Shown here piece by piece: positions 44,176-57,362 of a stretch of DNA of 64,000 bases; position 1 is the first letter of the stretch, and every line of letters begins with the position of its first letter. The notes under the pieces are model-generated. The model did no database searches, was not told the origin of the DNA, and was given only the letters and a program-made list of their open reading frames with translations. Source of the DNA: Rhipicephalus microplus (taxonomy: Eukaryota > Arthropoda > Arachnida > Ixodida > Ixodidae). The stretch covers positions 126,839,005-126,903,004 of the forward strand of contig NC_134703.1 of NCBI RefSeq assembly GCF_043290135.1, in the 5' to 3' direction. A program made the position numbers and the translations under genes.

Positions 44176-44190
44176 TCAACCTGCTATCTC

Positions 44191-44755
44191 TATCACATTG
44201 GGTAAAACGGCTATTACGAAAGCGCATGCGCATTATTTACTAACAAGTACACTTAAGTGCGAATGCAACAATTTTACTGTAAAAATCATTGAACCGGTAC
44301 GTTCAACGTGACCGCTCTCCCTAACTTTATTTTCAAGGCTGCCGGAGCTGAAGGCAGCATATAGTAAGCCCGCCTCTTCGAAACTTCTTTCACGAAGTAA
44401 TGTTGTTTGTGCCCTCTCCCACGCAATTCGAGATTTGCGTTATGCCAAGCCGTAAAGGTGACAAATACGTCGTGGGACAAACTATTCAAAGAAAGATTCC
44501 CCTTTTATTCGTCCATATACCCGGAATGCTAACTTGTCACTCCTGGTATAAAATTGCTTGCCTGCGTCATCAGGCAATAAAGTATGACGTGCTGGCTTGC
44601 TCTCTTTCGCGACCCTATGAGCGTTGCGTGTACGCTAGACTAAAATTGGCAGCTTTTGTGTTGCATTTTGCGGGCACCAATCATGCTACTTCAAAAATCG
44701 ACTGCGCTGATAATATTACTATAATGATTGAGATTGTGGTTATAAAACGGAAAGG
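44191..44755. other. No gene recognised
   Basis: Short frames only (122 codons at 44,400-44,768, no domain). Confidence 0.4.
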
Positions 44756-44759
44756 AAGA

Positions 44760-45255
<496 letters not shown>

Positions 45256-45324
45256 GATCACTCGTAATCGTGCAATGTGCAGCACGTCCTGGCAGCCTAC
45301 TTTATCTTCATTCTTCGAAAAAGT

Positions 45325-45400
45325 GTAACGTATGGCAACCCGGGCCCTACGTTTAGCTAACCTCCCTGACTTTCCTACATCTCCCCCTCCTTTCTTGACC
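45325..45400 (-). repeat. GGGAGGTTAGC dispersed repeat, copy (minus)
   Basis: On the minus strand AGTCAGGGAGGTTAGCTAAA and GTAGGGCCCGGGTTGCCATA parallel the copies at 32.7 and 45.9 kb, in diverged form. Confidence 0.55.
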
Positions 45401-45844
45401 TGGTGCAAGGTGGGTGCTCGCTCGCGCGCCTTTACTGTCGGTGGGGATTATCGTACGCCTTGGCTGGTCTATGGCTTTCACCGGAACGATTCTGTTGTAG
45501 TTACCGGTATTACAAAGGTCACTGCAATCGTTGCAGTCTCCGTTTGCGAAAAGAGTGCGCTTTTCAGGCATAGCGAAGTAACAACTGAGACGTTTATTCC
45601 CGTTAATCTGTACCTGTGAGTACGTTTCAGGCATTATTTGTGTTTGGGAAATGCGAAGCACGTTTCAATCTGCTTTTCATTGTGCGCGTGACCTTCCCAA
45701 TAGTTGCTATCGCGTTCATTGCTTCGCCTTTGCGGCAAAGCTGCGTCTTTTTCTTGTTGACGCAGTTCTTATCAGATTGGATCCATCAGCGGGTTAGCAC
45801 GGGATCGGTGTAAAAGCATTCTCACACTTCTGTCTTCAGATGGC
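45400..45844. other. No gene recognised
   Basis: A 95-codon frame at 45,332-45,619 has no domain. Confidence 0.4.
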
Positions 45845-45945
45845 CGAAGGCAGTAGGAGGAGGAGGAAGCAACTAAAGGGAGAAGGCAGGGAGGTTAACC
45901 AGAAAGACATCTGGTTGGCTACCCTACAAGGCAGTAGGAAAACCA
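45845..45945 (+). repeat. GGGAGGTTAACCAGA dispersed repeat, copy (plus)
   Basis: GGCAGGGAGGTTAACCAGAA, AGACATCTGGTTGGCTACCC after a purine-rich lead AGTAGGAGGAGGAGGAAGC. The AACCAG and CTGGTT words make a short stem, kept in the 32.7-kb copy. Confidence 0.75.
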
Positions 45946-47530
45946 ATGCAAATGTAGCGGTACAAGCAAGCGAAGAAGGTGAACGGCTTGCTCTCGGTGC
46001 CTCGCATGTACGTTCTTCCAGGAAGAACAAACGATCATTATTGTTTTGCTAGTATTATCCTGGCAGAGGAGGCGCGTGCTCAAGCCGTGTTGGCATGGTC
46101 GACGCACGCACACACAACCCCCCCCCCCCCCCCCATTCAAGGGCCCTAAGACCGCACTCCCTAAGCGCGTTGCTCATTTACTCGGTCACTGCCGCAGCAG
46201 CCGCCGTGAGGCCGGCGCCGCGACGAGTCCGGGAAGAGAGTGGGGCTCCAGTTACGGGCCTTCTCTCTCTTCAGCGCTCCACCCACCCAGCACGATCCGA
46301 CCCAGCTCTAATTAGGAAAGTCATAAACACAAACGACTCTGTAGCGGCGACAAGAGTAGCAGCAGTGTAGCAAGGCAGGGCCCACATCCCGGGCTGGCTG
46401 GAAGCTTCGGGTGGGATGCTTAGTGGCCGTGGCTGCAACAGGCCTTCTCATACCAGGTTATAATAACATAACGGAAAAGCGAAAAATAAATAGCCGGAGC
46501 GACGACTGGAGAAAGAAAGAGAAACGACTTTCGGCGGCACCAAATGATGAAGGATCGAAGACATTAACAAATCGCCCTCACGTGATGCGAGGAAAGGAGA
46601 GAGAGAGAGAGTGCCGTACGTTTGCAAAGTCAGCAGGGGTTAAATGCGCAGTACCCCCCCCCCCCCCCTTTACATCCTCTTCTTGGTGACTCCCCCCCCC
46701 CTCAGCCTTACGCCATGCTTTCCTTGCCCTCAGCCTAACGATGGGGCCCCGCAAGGTAGATGGAAGAAAGAGGCTCACGTTCAGCCGAGGACCTCAAAAC
46801 GGACCCAGCAGCGGCGAAGAATGGGAGCCCGGCGCACACCTCAACGCGTCCCTTTCTGTTCCGAGGCGGCGGCAATGAACGGACCCGGCTGCCGCTGCGA
46901 AAGAAGCAAGCCGCGGTTGAAAAATTGCTCCTTATTCACCTGGGGTCTCTCCACCGTCCTTTTCTATTCCTACACCTCTGGGCTGTTCTGCAGCTGCCGC
47001 TCGCAAGCAGCCGTAGACATATAACATCGCTCTCCGCTTGCACCACCGCTCACTTCGTGGTCTACTCGGAGGGGGTCTGACTGTGCCCCCGACCGCGGGA
47101 CTGTTTGTGTTTCCCGAAGGAAGTCATCGGTCTTTTTTCGCCTCGAGAAGAGAATTCGCGCCCACGGACTGTCCCACCTGGGAACAGCAGCGCCTGTCGG
47201 CAGCCAATGCCCCTGAACGGCCCACGTTTTCGAGCTTGAGTCACCCGTTGCCTGTTGCCCTGTGCGGTTCTTCTTCAGCTCGAGTGTCCTGTCTGGTGTG
47301 CACTTCCTTCTCACGTGGGATCCTTCTTCTTCACGGCTCCCTCTTCGTGGCAAGAATCTGATTGTCTTACGTTTGTGCTCAAAGTGTCTCTTCCACTCAC
47401 TACATCTGAACGAATATGACCTGCTGCTTGTCCTGTCGGAATACTCTTCATGGCCGGTAAGCATTGAGTTGCCAGAGGGGATGTGTCGGCCTGTGTGAAA
47501 ATTCACCTTTGCTCTTGGTGGCGCCGAGCG
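45946..47530. other. CpG-rich block with C17 and C15 tracts; possible promoter or exon region
   Basis: GC- and CpG-rich sequence from about 46,190 to 47,280. Runs of C at 46,118-46,134 and about 46,654-46,668. Frames of 187 (minus, 46,970-47,533) and 126 codons (plus) overlap, with compositional bias but no domain. I cannot choose an exon structure. Confidence 0.35.
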
Positions 47531-49655
47531 CAAGTAATCGCGGCCGCTATCCTGCAGAAGATTTATGCTGGGTATGGCAATTTATTGTTGAGATACTTCG
47601 ACTGCTAGATTTTAGTCGATAAATATAGGTATCCCAAATGACCAAGCTCATGCAAATTAGTAACAAAGCAAGACTTATATTCTCATTTTTTGGACCCCCA
47701 ATATTCATGTCCCGCTCGCGTAGAGAATATAATTGGGTCTACACTGTACGTTAAAGTGCAATAATCATCTAGCTTTGTTGGTTAAGCTCTGGAATGCGGC
47801 TGTAAGTGGCCGCTGCGTTGCAAAGATCACGGAATTTAGAGGCATACGCAGTGACGTTATCTCGACAGTGGGTGAAAGAGAGACAGAGGGCGGGAGCAAC
47901 CTCGTTCTTTTTCTTCCCGTCATTCATGAGCCCTTTCCTATAACTCAGATCATGAACATCCCTACCAGTGAAAGGCTCCACTACCGGATTCTGGCGCTCA
48001 GTAAGGCTCACTGTGCGCCGATGTCGCGTATCCAAGTGTGGCGAATGCTTATGGACTAAGGGATCAAATATTGTGGTGATCGATAAGAGAGCATGAGGAC
48101 GAGAAGTGCGGGGCATGTGCGGCAGTGCAGTTTCTGCCGAAACCCAAATAAGAAGGATGCGATCTCCTTGATGTCAACATTTATGACTGTTAAAAGCTTG
48201 GAATCCGCTGAAAAGACTTTGTATACATGTAACAGACGTACCATGAGGCCGACTGTGTTAGGAGCCAGATCAGACGACCTATTGCCTATATTTAGCTATA
48301 CTATTCTGCTTCAATACGTATAATGTTTAACTCATGCAAGGACGCTGAGTGTTGGACGCCGCACGCTGGTGGATGTTTATACACAAGCTTCCCTCTTCTT
48401 ATTTGCGGTGGTTTGTTGTACGCCTTCTGTAAATATAGCCCTAAGTAGAGCTTGGATTTCTGATATGAACTTGATAAACGCAAAGCTGAGGCATAACAAG
48501 TGAACACTCAGCCAAGCCCGAGGCGCAGACACCACTCAACGCTTAAAAACTGAGTCTGTGGGCAGTGGAGAAACTGCTGTATTATGCAGTTCAAAGCGGG
48601 CGCCTGGGGAAATAAATAATATCAGCATCGGTGATCAAAAGACGATAGAAACGTCACTTACCAAGATCGCATCGCATGGGGTGCACAGTTCAGATCTGCG
48701 CATACGCAAGTTTCCCATTACTTTGAATAGGCAACTCCATAATGTTGCATATCGTTCTGTAAGAACAGCAAGGAAATTGCTGCACTTTTTTCATAACAGA
48801 TCAAGAGGCTCGGACAATTTCAAGAAGAAACTTTAGAACCATACTCCCAACCCAAAATATATGTTATCACTTCAAGTCCACGATAGCCACTTGTGTTTAT
48901 GGGTAGCCAAAAAAGTAATAGTAATTAAAGTAGTCGACACACAGCGAACTATTAACTGTGGATATTTTATAAAGCACTGTAGCAGGTGAGGCTGCTTTGT
49001 CTCGAGAGAAGCATTTCATTAACATAAACAAACGCGCCAATACTGCAAACTCCGCACGGGAAACTGAATCGGCAATGGTTTTGACAGGAAAGAAGCAAAA
49101 AAAAAAAACAATGTGACAGTGTATAGGGTATAACTAATGCCCTAGACAAGTGGGCACAAATGTATGGTATACTCATATAGATGCGCCAATGAATCAACGG
49201 TGATATTGATCTTTGTGAATGAATTGTGCAGTGTATTTGGTGTTCGAATGTTACTTTATCTGTACTATACTATTACCCACTACTAATTGGCACGAGAATC
49301 TGCTCTCAGCTAACCGCGATTACAACCACGTTTTCGGGCACTGTGACTGGTCGCCGCCCTATAGCAGACATGGCCGCCGCCTGCTTCGACTAATGTTCAG
49401 CTTGCATAACTTATGCGTGTCTCACGCGCAATTCGTGGGACGGCAGTAATTCGTCGGCAGCAGCACACTTCAACTACTATTCACTGAACTGAATGTTAAT
49501 TTTAGAGATACTGCTGATCATTGCCTGAAAAATGACACCATGTACTTCTTAGCTCATCATGAGTGATAACCATGATTTCTTAATCCAAGGCGGAGGGATC
49601 AAAAAAAGAAAGAGAGAGTTAGGGCATGGGGGTCTATATCTATAGAGAGAGGGAG
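47531..49655. other. No gene recognised
   Basis: AT-rich, frames up to 115 codons on both strands without domains. Confidence 0.45.
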
Positions 49656-49659
49656 GAAA

Positions 49660-49745
49660 CAAAGGTCAAATACAAGGCACAGAGGTTACCAAGAAGAAAA
49701 TTTTTTTATTTGCAACCCTGCACTGGGGAAAGGGTAAGGGTCTAC
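49660..49745 (+). repeat. GAGGTTACCAAG dispersed repeat, copy (plus)
   Basis: AAGGCACAGAGGTTACCAAG, a T-rich spacer, GCAACCCTGCACTGGGGAAA. It is related to the 45.85-kb copy and extends the family end with CCCTGCACTGGGGAAAGGG. Confidence 0.6.
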
Positions 49746-52700
49746 GCAAAAGGTAAGATCTACGTAAAATTGCAATAACCACAACTATTTCGATAATGTT
49801 ATCGTATGACCAGTCTACACAAGCGAAATGTTTCGAGCCATAATTGAACTGGATAATGAATTTCAAAGAAAAACTGCGCTTCGTAGAAGGATCTCGCGAT
49901 TAATTTTTTTTTTACATAACAGCTGAAATTGAACTGGGGAAGTAGGCTTCGAGGCACTCTAAGAGAATCAGGCGGTATTCTACGTTAAATGACGTGCAGA
50001 GGGTATAAACATGGAAGAACCTGTACACGCATAGATCGTGGGTATACTTCGTTGTAACTATACTGCAGAAAAGTGCGCGCAATAACTACCTTCGATGAGT
50101 GAGATGCACTGGCGACACTGTGCCGTTTTACTTCAGTAAAGGGGTAGTACCCTACATGTAGAATATACACTACAGTGTGTCATTTAGAGTACATGTTGTA
50201 GATATCTTTTCACAGTGCTGTATATAACGCATGCGTGCTGTGTTACCAAAAATCTTGACTTGCCCAGATTGTGATTGGGAGGATAGGTAAGGTCCTTACT
50301 GAAGATTCCACGATATTCCATCCTGTGGCAGTTAGAAAAAGCTTGTGGGTTCATGAGTAAACTTATCCTTTCACAAGAAGACTGCATTTCGCAACGCTGG
50401 CCAGCAGGGAACAACTTAGTGCTTAAAGTTCTTCTGAAGATAAATTTTTATGGCATTTTTTTAAATTTTTGAAACACTACTTAACAAACGACATGTGCGT
50501 AGTTATCGTGGATAGCCCTGTATGTCTATCCTCATCTATCTTTTCTGGGGACGTTGATCAAACTAGCAACAGTTGGTGTTGTAATGGCGCATGTCCGGCG
50601 CAAAGAGTGATGATGTATACCGGTGCAACGTGAAATTGCTTTTTTTGTGTTTCATATCCTCAATGTAGGAGTCTCACCCCATTCCTGTAACGAACTACCT
50701 TGGCCTAACTTTGCAGAAGTTCCGTTGGCATATGTTGCTTCCAGTCACATAAGAATCACATAAGAACGATCACATAAGAAGTAATGTTTCGCGTTACGAG
50801 CGTTCACTACAAACGGGAGTGAGAACATGTGCTTATCATAACGACGTTGTGGTATAAAGCTGGCGACCCATTTTGTACACAAGGGCACACGCGTTGCTGC
50901 GCGTAATCCCTTAATACGTAGTGAGTGCATAGCGAGTTCGAAAGCCTTCCACGCGTGCAATTGCTTCTGGTTGAAAAGATGCTACCCATTGCACAGAATG
51001 CAGCCGTATGCGAAAACTTCACTGAAGAAGGCCACTTTCAAATATTACATTTTAGTCATCCACAATTTAATATTCTCGAGTAACACCATACACTAGAAAA
51101 ATGACGCCATATCCACGAAGTGAGTCATGATTGAGTAGCTGGCACGGAGAATATCGAAAAAACCAGTGAATCCTTCGAACAAACTCGTGTACCGTCATAT
51201 AAAAACGTGAACACAAATCCTTCGTACAACATCCTACATACCGTCCTATATATAGGCGCAACCCCGTTGTTATACATATGCACCTAATATGCCCAATGTG
51301 TATTAATTTACATTTTTATGCACTGCATACGTGACCTAATACCGTGTACCTTAATGTCACTTGGCATCACATAATATAGCATCCATCCATCCGTCCATGT
51401 GTGCGTCGGTCCGTCCATCTATGCATCCGTACGTCCGTGACTTCGTCTCCCAGCGCAGAGAAAGGAAGAGTGCCAAAAGCGAGCACTTTATATAGGCGCG
51501 CTATCTAGTTGGCATTCTTAAAATCAGAGTAACAGCTGAGCCTGTAGCGTTCACCTCTGAAACTTAGGTTACGGGTCGGGACTTCCCTCCAGCTTTACAA
51601 CCTGACAAGCCACCCCCTAAAAAGTTCACGCTAAGTGGTTTAAACATGCACTATAGGAACAGAACATCACTATCGTGTTCAACTCTTAAGGGAAGAGCTT
51701 AAAAATACATCTTTTTTTTAATGTCACACATACCTGGCCGTATTGTGAGCTTAATTTGAACTCGATCTCAACACAACTAGCCGGATTGCTGAGTGAAGTC
51801 ATCACAATTAGTGCTGTAGCCTGACGTAAAACTCGAATTGATGACGTGCGTCATAACGAGGCACGAATTGCAGGCGCGAACACGATAATTATGACGTGTA
51901 AGTCATGTAGTTCACGCCTCGGAAAAGTTGACTTCAATATCTTATCAGCAGTTGTTCAGCTTTGCACTTACTCAAAGCCGTCTTTTCATACCGGTTATTT
52001 GTATGGCGGAGTGACCTCGCATCCGAAAAAATGGTGTCCGTACCAACTTAAGTCCGCTTACTTTCGATTGCTGTTATTTATATTGTATAACCAGATAAAG
52101 GACACACAAAGAACTAATATATGTCAATTATACATGTGTTTGGATCTTCGCCTCGGAACCGTTTGGCAACTCGCATCCGAAAAGGGGCGCCAGTAACAAC
52201 TTAAGTCTGGTTACTTTCGATTGCTGTTATTAATGTTACCGTATTTACGTGCATAATTTGCGTCCTTGCATAATTTACGAAACCATAATATTTTGCTAGC
52301 TTTTCGGGAAAAAAAACTATTACTCGCATATGCATATTTCGTGCTCCCCGACCTGCCCGAACGAGCTCGCCGGAGTGCGCATCTTTGTACCTTTTGATCT
52401 CAGTCTGGCCGGCCTTAGGTTCTTATAAACAGCATCTAACGTGGACATCATCTTTCGTTAACTTCAAATATAATTTGGGATGGTGAAATATGAGCTTTTG
52501 GTGTAAATTACAGCAAGATGTAGGTAATAGTACATACCAAGCATCTCACAATTTTCTTGCTAACGCTTTCTGAAAACAAGAATGCTTGCTGTGTGCGAGA
52601 GGTAACCACTGGACATTCAGTGAAATGGGCGGTGCTCTAATACATTTCACGCTCCGTGAGAGGAATCTACAACCACAGGTGGAAATGTATAGATCATTTA

Positions 52701-53385
52701 TTTCCAGCGTGATGTTGAACAAAAGCGGTTTGTCCAAGTAAGCAAAGGACGACATTATCTGAGATGGAGCAATACAATATGTAGTATTTTTTTAATGTAC
52801 GCGATAAGCCGCTGTACCTTCGAATCTCCATGTTTATAGACTGTACTGAAATTCTCACTGGCGTCATCATATTCTCATTCTGTAATGGTTTTACTGCGTT
52901 AAAACAGCGACAAAAGAATATAAGAAGACAGTACGTGCAGACAGCATACGCGCTTATGTCGATTGGGGACATCAGTTACTGGAAGCTTCGAATACTCATA
53001 ACAAAACCAGCTTAATTTTATTTTACTATGCCCACTGAAGTTTTCACACAAACGTGCCTTTATTTCACACCTAGAGCACGTGTTCTATTGAAAAAAAAAC
53101 ACAATTTTTCTCACCTACTTTCCTAACGTCTGAGTAGTAGCTATGCTCGTAATTACGTTTTGTTAGCCCCATTACACAACATATTTGGACAAGTGATATT
53201 AATAAATACTTATTATATTCTGCTATGTATGGACGTTCAGATCAAGAAGACAGCGCTCAATGAAGTCCAAGAACACCCGTGGTCGTGGCAGACGACGACT
53301 GAAATGTTTGAAACAGACCATAAGTTATTTAGTAAAGCCGTTACAATAATCAGATTACACTTCTTCAGTTACACGATTTGATTAC
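49746..53385. other. No gene recognised; small repeats inside
   Basis: A short CCATCC/GTCCGT-rich block (51,380-51,440) resembles the composite-repeat minisatellite in the opposite strand sense. At 52,243-52,290 ACCGTATTTACGTGCATAAT with GCGTCCTTGCATAATTTACG has the look of a DNA-transposon end, but no partner end is seen. AT-rich, no genes. Confidence 0.4.
52016..52242. repeat. Direct repeat, 63-bp copies 153 bp apart
   Basis: CTCGCATCCGAAAAA and ACTTTCGATTGCTGTTATT bracket similar 63-bp stretches at 52,016-52,079 and 52,169-52,232, with AACTTAAGTC in the middle of both. They differ at about nine positions. Confidence 0.85.
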
Positions 53386-53388
53386 ATA

Positions 53389-53632
53389 GCCCCGCCGCGG
53401 TGGTCTACTGGCTAAGGTACTCGGCTGCTGACCCGCAGGTCACGTTATCGAATCCTGGCGGCAGCGGCTGCATTTTCGACTAAGGCAAAAATGCTGTAGG
53501 CCCGTGCGCTTGGATTTAAGTGCACGTCAAAGAACCCCAGGTGGTCGAAATTTATGAAGCCTTCCACTACGGCGTCTCTCATAATCATACAGTGGTTTAT
53601 GGACGTTAAACCCTACATATAAATAAAATCAA
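53389..53632 (+). mobile_element. Ruka-like SINE, old full-length copy
   Basis: The head GCCCCGCCGCGGTGGTCTAC and body are complete but diverged. The B-box region reads GTTATCGAATCCTGG, and the body is GCAAAAATGCTGTAGGCCCG. Flanks GATTTGATTACATAG and CACTTTGGTTACATGG are probably the decayed target-site duplication. The tail is CCCTACATATAAATAAAATC. Confidence 0.9.
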
Positions 53633-54930
53633 CACTTTGGTTACATGGGCAAGCAGTGGCGTACGGCACTCAGTCACACTGAATTAAGTATCCCCCTTGC
53701 CTCCCACAGTTATCTAGTTGGGCAGTGTTTTGGCCGATGATAAATAAACTCGTTGGGCCGGACGACGTCGAAGGCTGCAGTTACGTTAAGGAAGTAGGGG
53801 TAGCAGAAGAGCAGCACAATAGGCATGATACAACCACTGTTGTGTTCTTTTACGAAGGAGTAACAGTATTCTGCCCACGTTTTTTGCTTTGCTAGATAGC
53901 AATTTTTTATACTTCAACACACTGCTAGATCAGTCAGCCCTTCAAGGAGTGGTTGCGGCAATAAATATTTTGAAAAAGTGACAATCATGAACAGAAATGA
54001 ATGGCTTGCACTTCAGTAATAATTATTGATTCTGTTATTGGGGAGTGTTTCTGAAGGGATGAAAATTGTAAAGGGCTACATCACAATGCTTTTTGTTCGA
54101 AATTCTTCCTTGTAATTGGCTGGACGCTATTGCTAGTGTTGCATCGTTCGAGAAAACTGCTGCGCTTCTGCTTCTGGAATTGTCCCGTACATAATATGCT
54201 TTCCCTGAATATTCTGGCCGCATAAGATGTAGGAAGTTTTATTGCGATAATACCAAACGGGCTCCAACGGGCCTACGTTTTAATTTTTTTTTTCACTGGA
54301 AGACTTCACGTATCATGATTAGTACACGATCGAGTATGTGAAGCCTCATACAGTCATATACCGGGACAGCATATATAACAAAACAACAGGCCAGAGTCGG
54401 CGCAGAGATCTATAGGTAAGAGCTTCCTGCCATCGGCTGGCTTTCACCGCTAATATGTTGAACATTACTATGTGTTTCACTGTATTCTTACAATTTCTAA
54501 CAGAACACAGTTGTTCGATATGTAAGAAATAAAATTGTCCCTGTTGCTTTAAGCATATATAAAAATGGTTTATGCGGAGGCAGCCCAGTGACAATGATTA
54601 TATAGATTGTCAGCTTCAAATCTATAAAGCATGCCATTGTTATTCTTTTTTTCCATACTAGATAAAATACTTGCTTGTGCATTGATTAAAATATATCTTG
54701 CGCTAAAGTTCACGAAGGAAATCGTTCCCAATGAACTCCTCAGGCTAGTAAGTGCCCGTGTTGTTAGTTCAAAGAAGCGCTTATTTCGCAACAGGTATTA
54801 GGCCAGTATATATTATAGATCTCTTACGGCGAAGAACTTCTCTGCGTGAGCGCATCGCAGTTTCCTAAAGGAGTAGAAAAGATGGATGATTGCTTGTATT
54901 ACGACTAAACAATCCGAAATCTCCCCTTTC
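53633..54930. other. No gene recognised
   Basis: AT-rich sequence with short frames; no repeats matched. Confidence 0.45.
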
Positions 54931-56770
54931 ACTGCAGCGTGATTCCAACGCATCGCTCTGAACATAAATCACGCAGTTCAACAAACGGGCCGCGGCTCTT
55001 GGCACTCCGGCTCCCATTTATTGCGGTTCGCGTTGCGGTATGCCCGTTCATCAAGCGGGCAATGACGGCGAGTTCGTCAGCGCGCTGGCGAGGAGGAAGA
55101 GTGCGGAGAGCTGCTACGCGGTCGACGAGAGAAGATGCATCGTCGTATAGGTGCGCGAGTTATTCCACAGCTCGGGGTGGCGCCACGCCAGCCAAATTCA
55201 CACGTCCGAAATGCGCGCGTGCATGCGTGCCCCATATTATAGCGCGCGCACGGCTTCTACGCACTCCGTCTCCCTTCGAGCTCACCCACGCACACGTAGA
55301 CTCACAGACGCGTGCTTTGCGAAACTCGAATCTCGACCGGCGTTAGGTTCGCGTGAGAACTCTTCCCGTGCGTTGCATGCATTGCTAGCGACTGGGGCAA
55401 CACACACGTCAGGGGCGCCGACGGCACACGTAGAGCACGCGGGCCCCGCTGCTGCTGCTGCTCGCACGCACAGACATTTACACGCTCGCATGTCTATAAG
55501 CGCAGCCATCAGGGCCGCGCCTGGCACGCGATGCCCACCGCGCGCGCTCACACAGCGCCGAGGGAAGAGAAGTCCCGGCGGCGCGCATGAAGCAGCCGTG
55601 CCGACTCCCTTCCCTCCGCTTCCCCTGGCGATCCACCGCCACTACCACGTCGGGGCCCGCAGCGGCATTGGCGTCGGCGACCGCCCCCTTTTTCCCCGTA
55701 TCCCGCGCCGAAGAGCGCGTGGGGGAGTTTGCTGGCTGGCAAAGGCGAGACGCACACACGCACAGCAAAAGTAGAGCTCTGTAATAATAGAGCAGCCTCG
55801 CGATGGGTGTGGTCTGGAGTTGGGACCCCGAACGCTTGCCTGGCAGAGCGCGGGCCGGCGCAGCCAGCGAGCACGGGTGCAACCACCCTCTTTTCTCTCA
55901 CTCGTCCGTCCAACCGTCCGTCTGCTTGGGCACATCGTGTACGGGCTTGCCTCCACCGGATGCGATGCCTCCGTGTTCTACCGAACTTCACGAACCGCGC
56001 CACTCTCTCTATACTCCCTAAAACCCGAAAGGGACGGTTCGCAATCCGGTCCGCTAAAAGGAGCAGCTTGCCGCGCGGCCCTTCTCGTGGCTGGAAAAGT
56101 GAGTGTCGGAGGATGGGTGGAAAAAAAAAAAAGCGCTCTGGGAACCGGAGAAAATTGATGGGTTTGAGGGGATAGAAACGCACCCTTGATTGGATGTGTA
56201 CCCGCAGCTGTTGCGAGTCTCTTTTCGGCGAAAGGACCGCGGTTCGAGAGAAGAGAGGTGCCGGGGATCCGCTCTCTCCCGTGACCACGTCTCCGTGAAC
56301 ACAAACGCACGCACAAACACGTGCTGACGGGCTGGCGCCTCGGATGCGGACCCTTTTCTCGCTTCATGAGAACGCACGGATCCTGCAGACAGACTGTCCC
56401 TGCCGTCTGACCAGGCCGCTGGCTGGCACGCTTACATACGACTGCCTTCGCTTCTCTGCAGGGCGACCCGGCCCCGAAGGTCCGGTTGTCCCTCCCGATA
56501 AATGAACGGCGTGTCGTCGTTGATTGTAGGTTTCGGTCACTGCCGGCCGGCCGACCAGGCCAATCCCCTCCCGTTTTCCTCTTTATCCCGAGCTCCAACG
56601 CGACGCAGTGGTGCAGCGTACCGACCTCGGTAAAGGGCAGCACCGTTAGTTTACTGGCTTGTATGTCCGCGAACGACCCCTTGTTGTGGCCTTGTGATAA
56701 AAGAGAGCCGTCACGTGCTTTCCGCATCAGACAACGTTGTTTGTTCGCCGTTGAAAGCGAAGGCTGTATA
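54931..56770. other. CpG-rich block, possible promoter or exon region
   Basis: The most CpG-dense part of the window (about 55,000-56,620), with GCTGCTGCTGCT at about 55,448-55,460 and clusters of CGCGC. Long open frames occur on both strands (328 codons minus 55,978-56,964; 246 codons minus; 207 codons plus), as expected in GC-rich DNA without stops. No domain, no clear codon preference and no splice evidence. It may hold an untranslated first exon. Confidence 0.35.
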
Positions 56771-57130
56771 CACGAATGACGTGTTCGAGTACCGCAGTTG
56801 AGCGCTATATTAATTGTTTGTTTGCGGAGTATTCGGGGCGGAGGGAAGTGTTGACTGGTTGAAATGACAAGGTTTGGTGGACCTACTATTAAATTTTTGC
56901 CCTCGTTGAGTAAACAACGGGTGTTGATGTGAGGACAAAGTGCGTGAGATGGTCCCCTGTCCAACGTATACCAATCATGACAAACGCACGAATTTGTAAG
57001 TATTTAGATAATAGAGTGAAGAGCAATATTTAACACACACTGCCAGGAACTTTGTAAGCGAACGTATCCTTTTCTGTGTGCTGCCTCATTCATGTCAAAC
57101 ACTGCGCTCGATTCCACTAACTCAAAGAGA
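56771..57130. other. No feature recognised
   Basis: Transition from the CpG-rich block to AT-rich DNA; the minus-strand frame from the block runs through it. Confidence 0.4.
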
Positions 57131-57135
57131 ACACC

Positions 57136-57362
57136 ATGATGGTGCAGCCGTTATGGCACTCGGCTGCATATCTGATTGTCTCGGGTGCGATGCTAGGGGT
57201 GGCGGTCGTATTTCGATGGGGGCGAAATTATGGAGATTCGCGTTACTGTGCGATGTTAGTGCACGTTTAAGAAACACAGATGGTCCAAATCTCCCGCGCC
57301 CCGGTTATGGCGAGCCTCATAACCATATCCTAGTTCTGGCACGTTAAACCCAAGATATATAT
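57136..57362 (+). mobile_element. Diverged SINE relic, second subfamily
   Basis: CCATGATGGTGCAGCCGTTA, GGCACTCGGCTGCATATCTG, GGCGGTCGTATTTCGATGGG, TTAGTGCACGTTTAAGAAAC, ATGGTCCAAATCTCCCGCGC and GGCACGTTAAACCCAAGATA follow the order of a SINE whose body begins GTCG-ATTTCGATGG rather than GGCT-ATTTCCGATGG. The B box is destroyed. No target-site duplication was read. Confidence 0.75.

Noticed and set aside
46970..47533. A 187-codon minus-strand frame
   Set aside because: Overlaps equally long plus-strand frames in a GC-rich block; no domain.
55978..56964. A 328-codon minus-strand open frame and neighbouring 246- and 207-codon frames
   Set aside because: They overlap one another on both strands in a CpG-rich block, show no domain, and have compositional rather than protein-like sequence.
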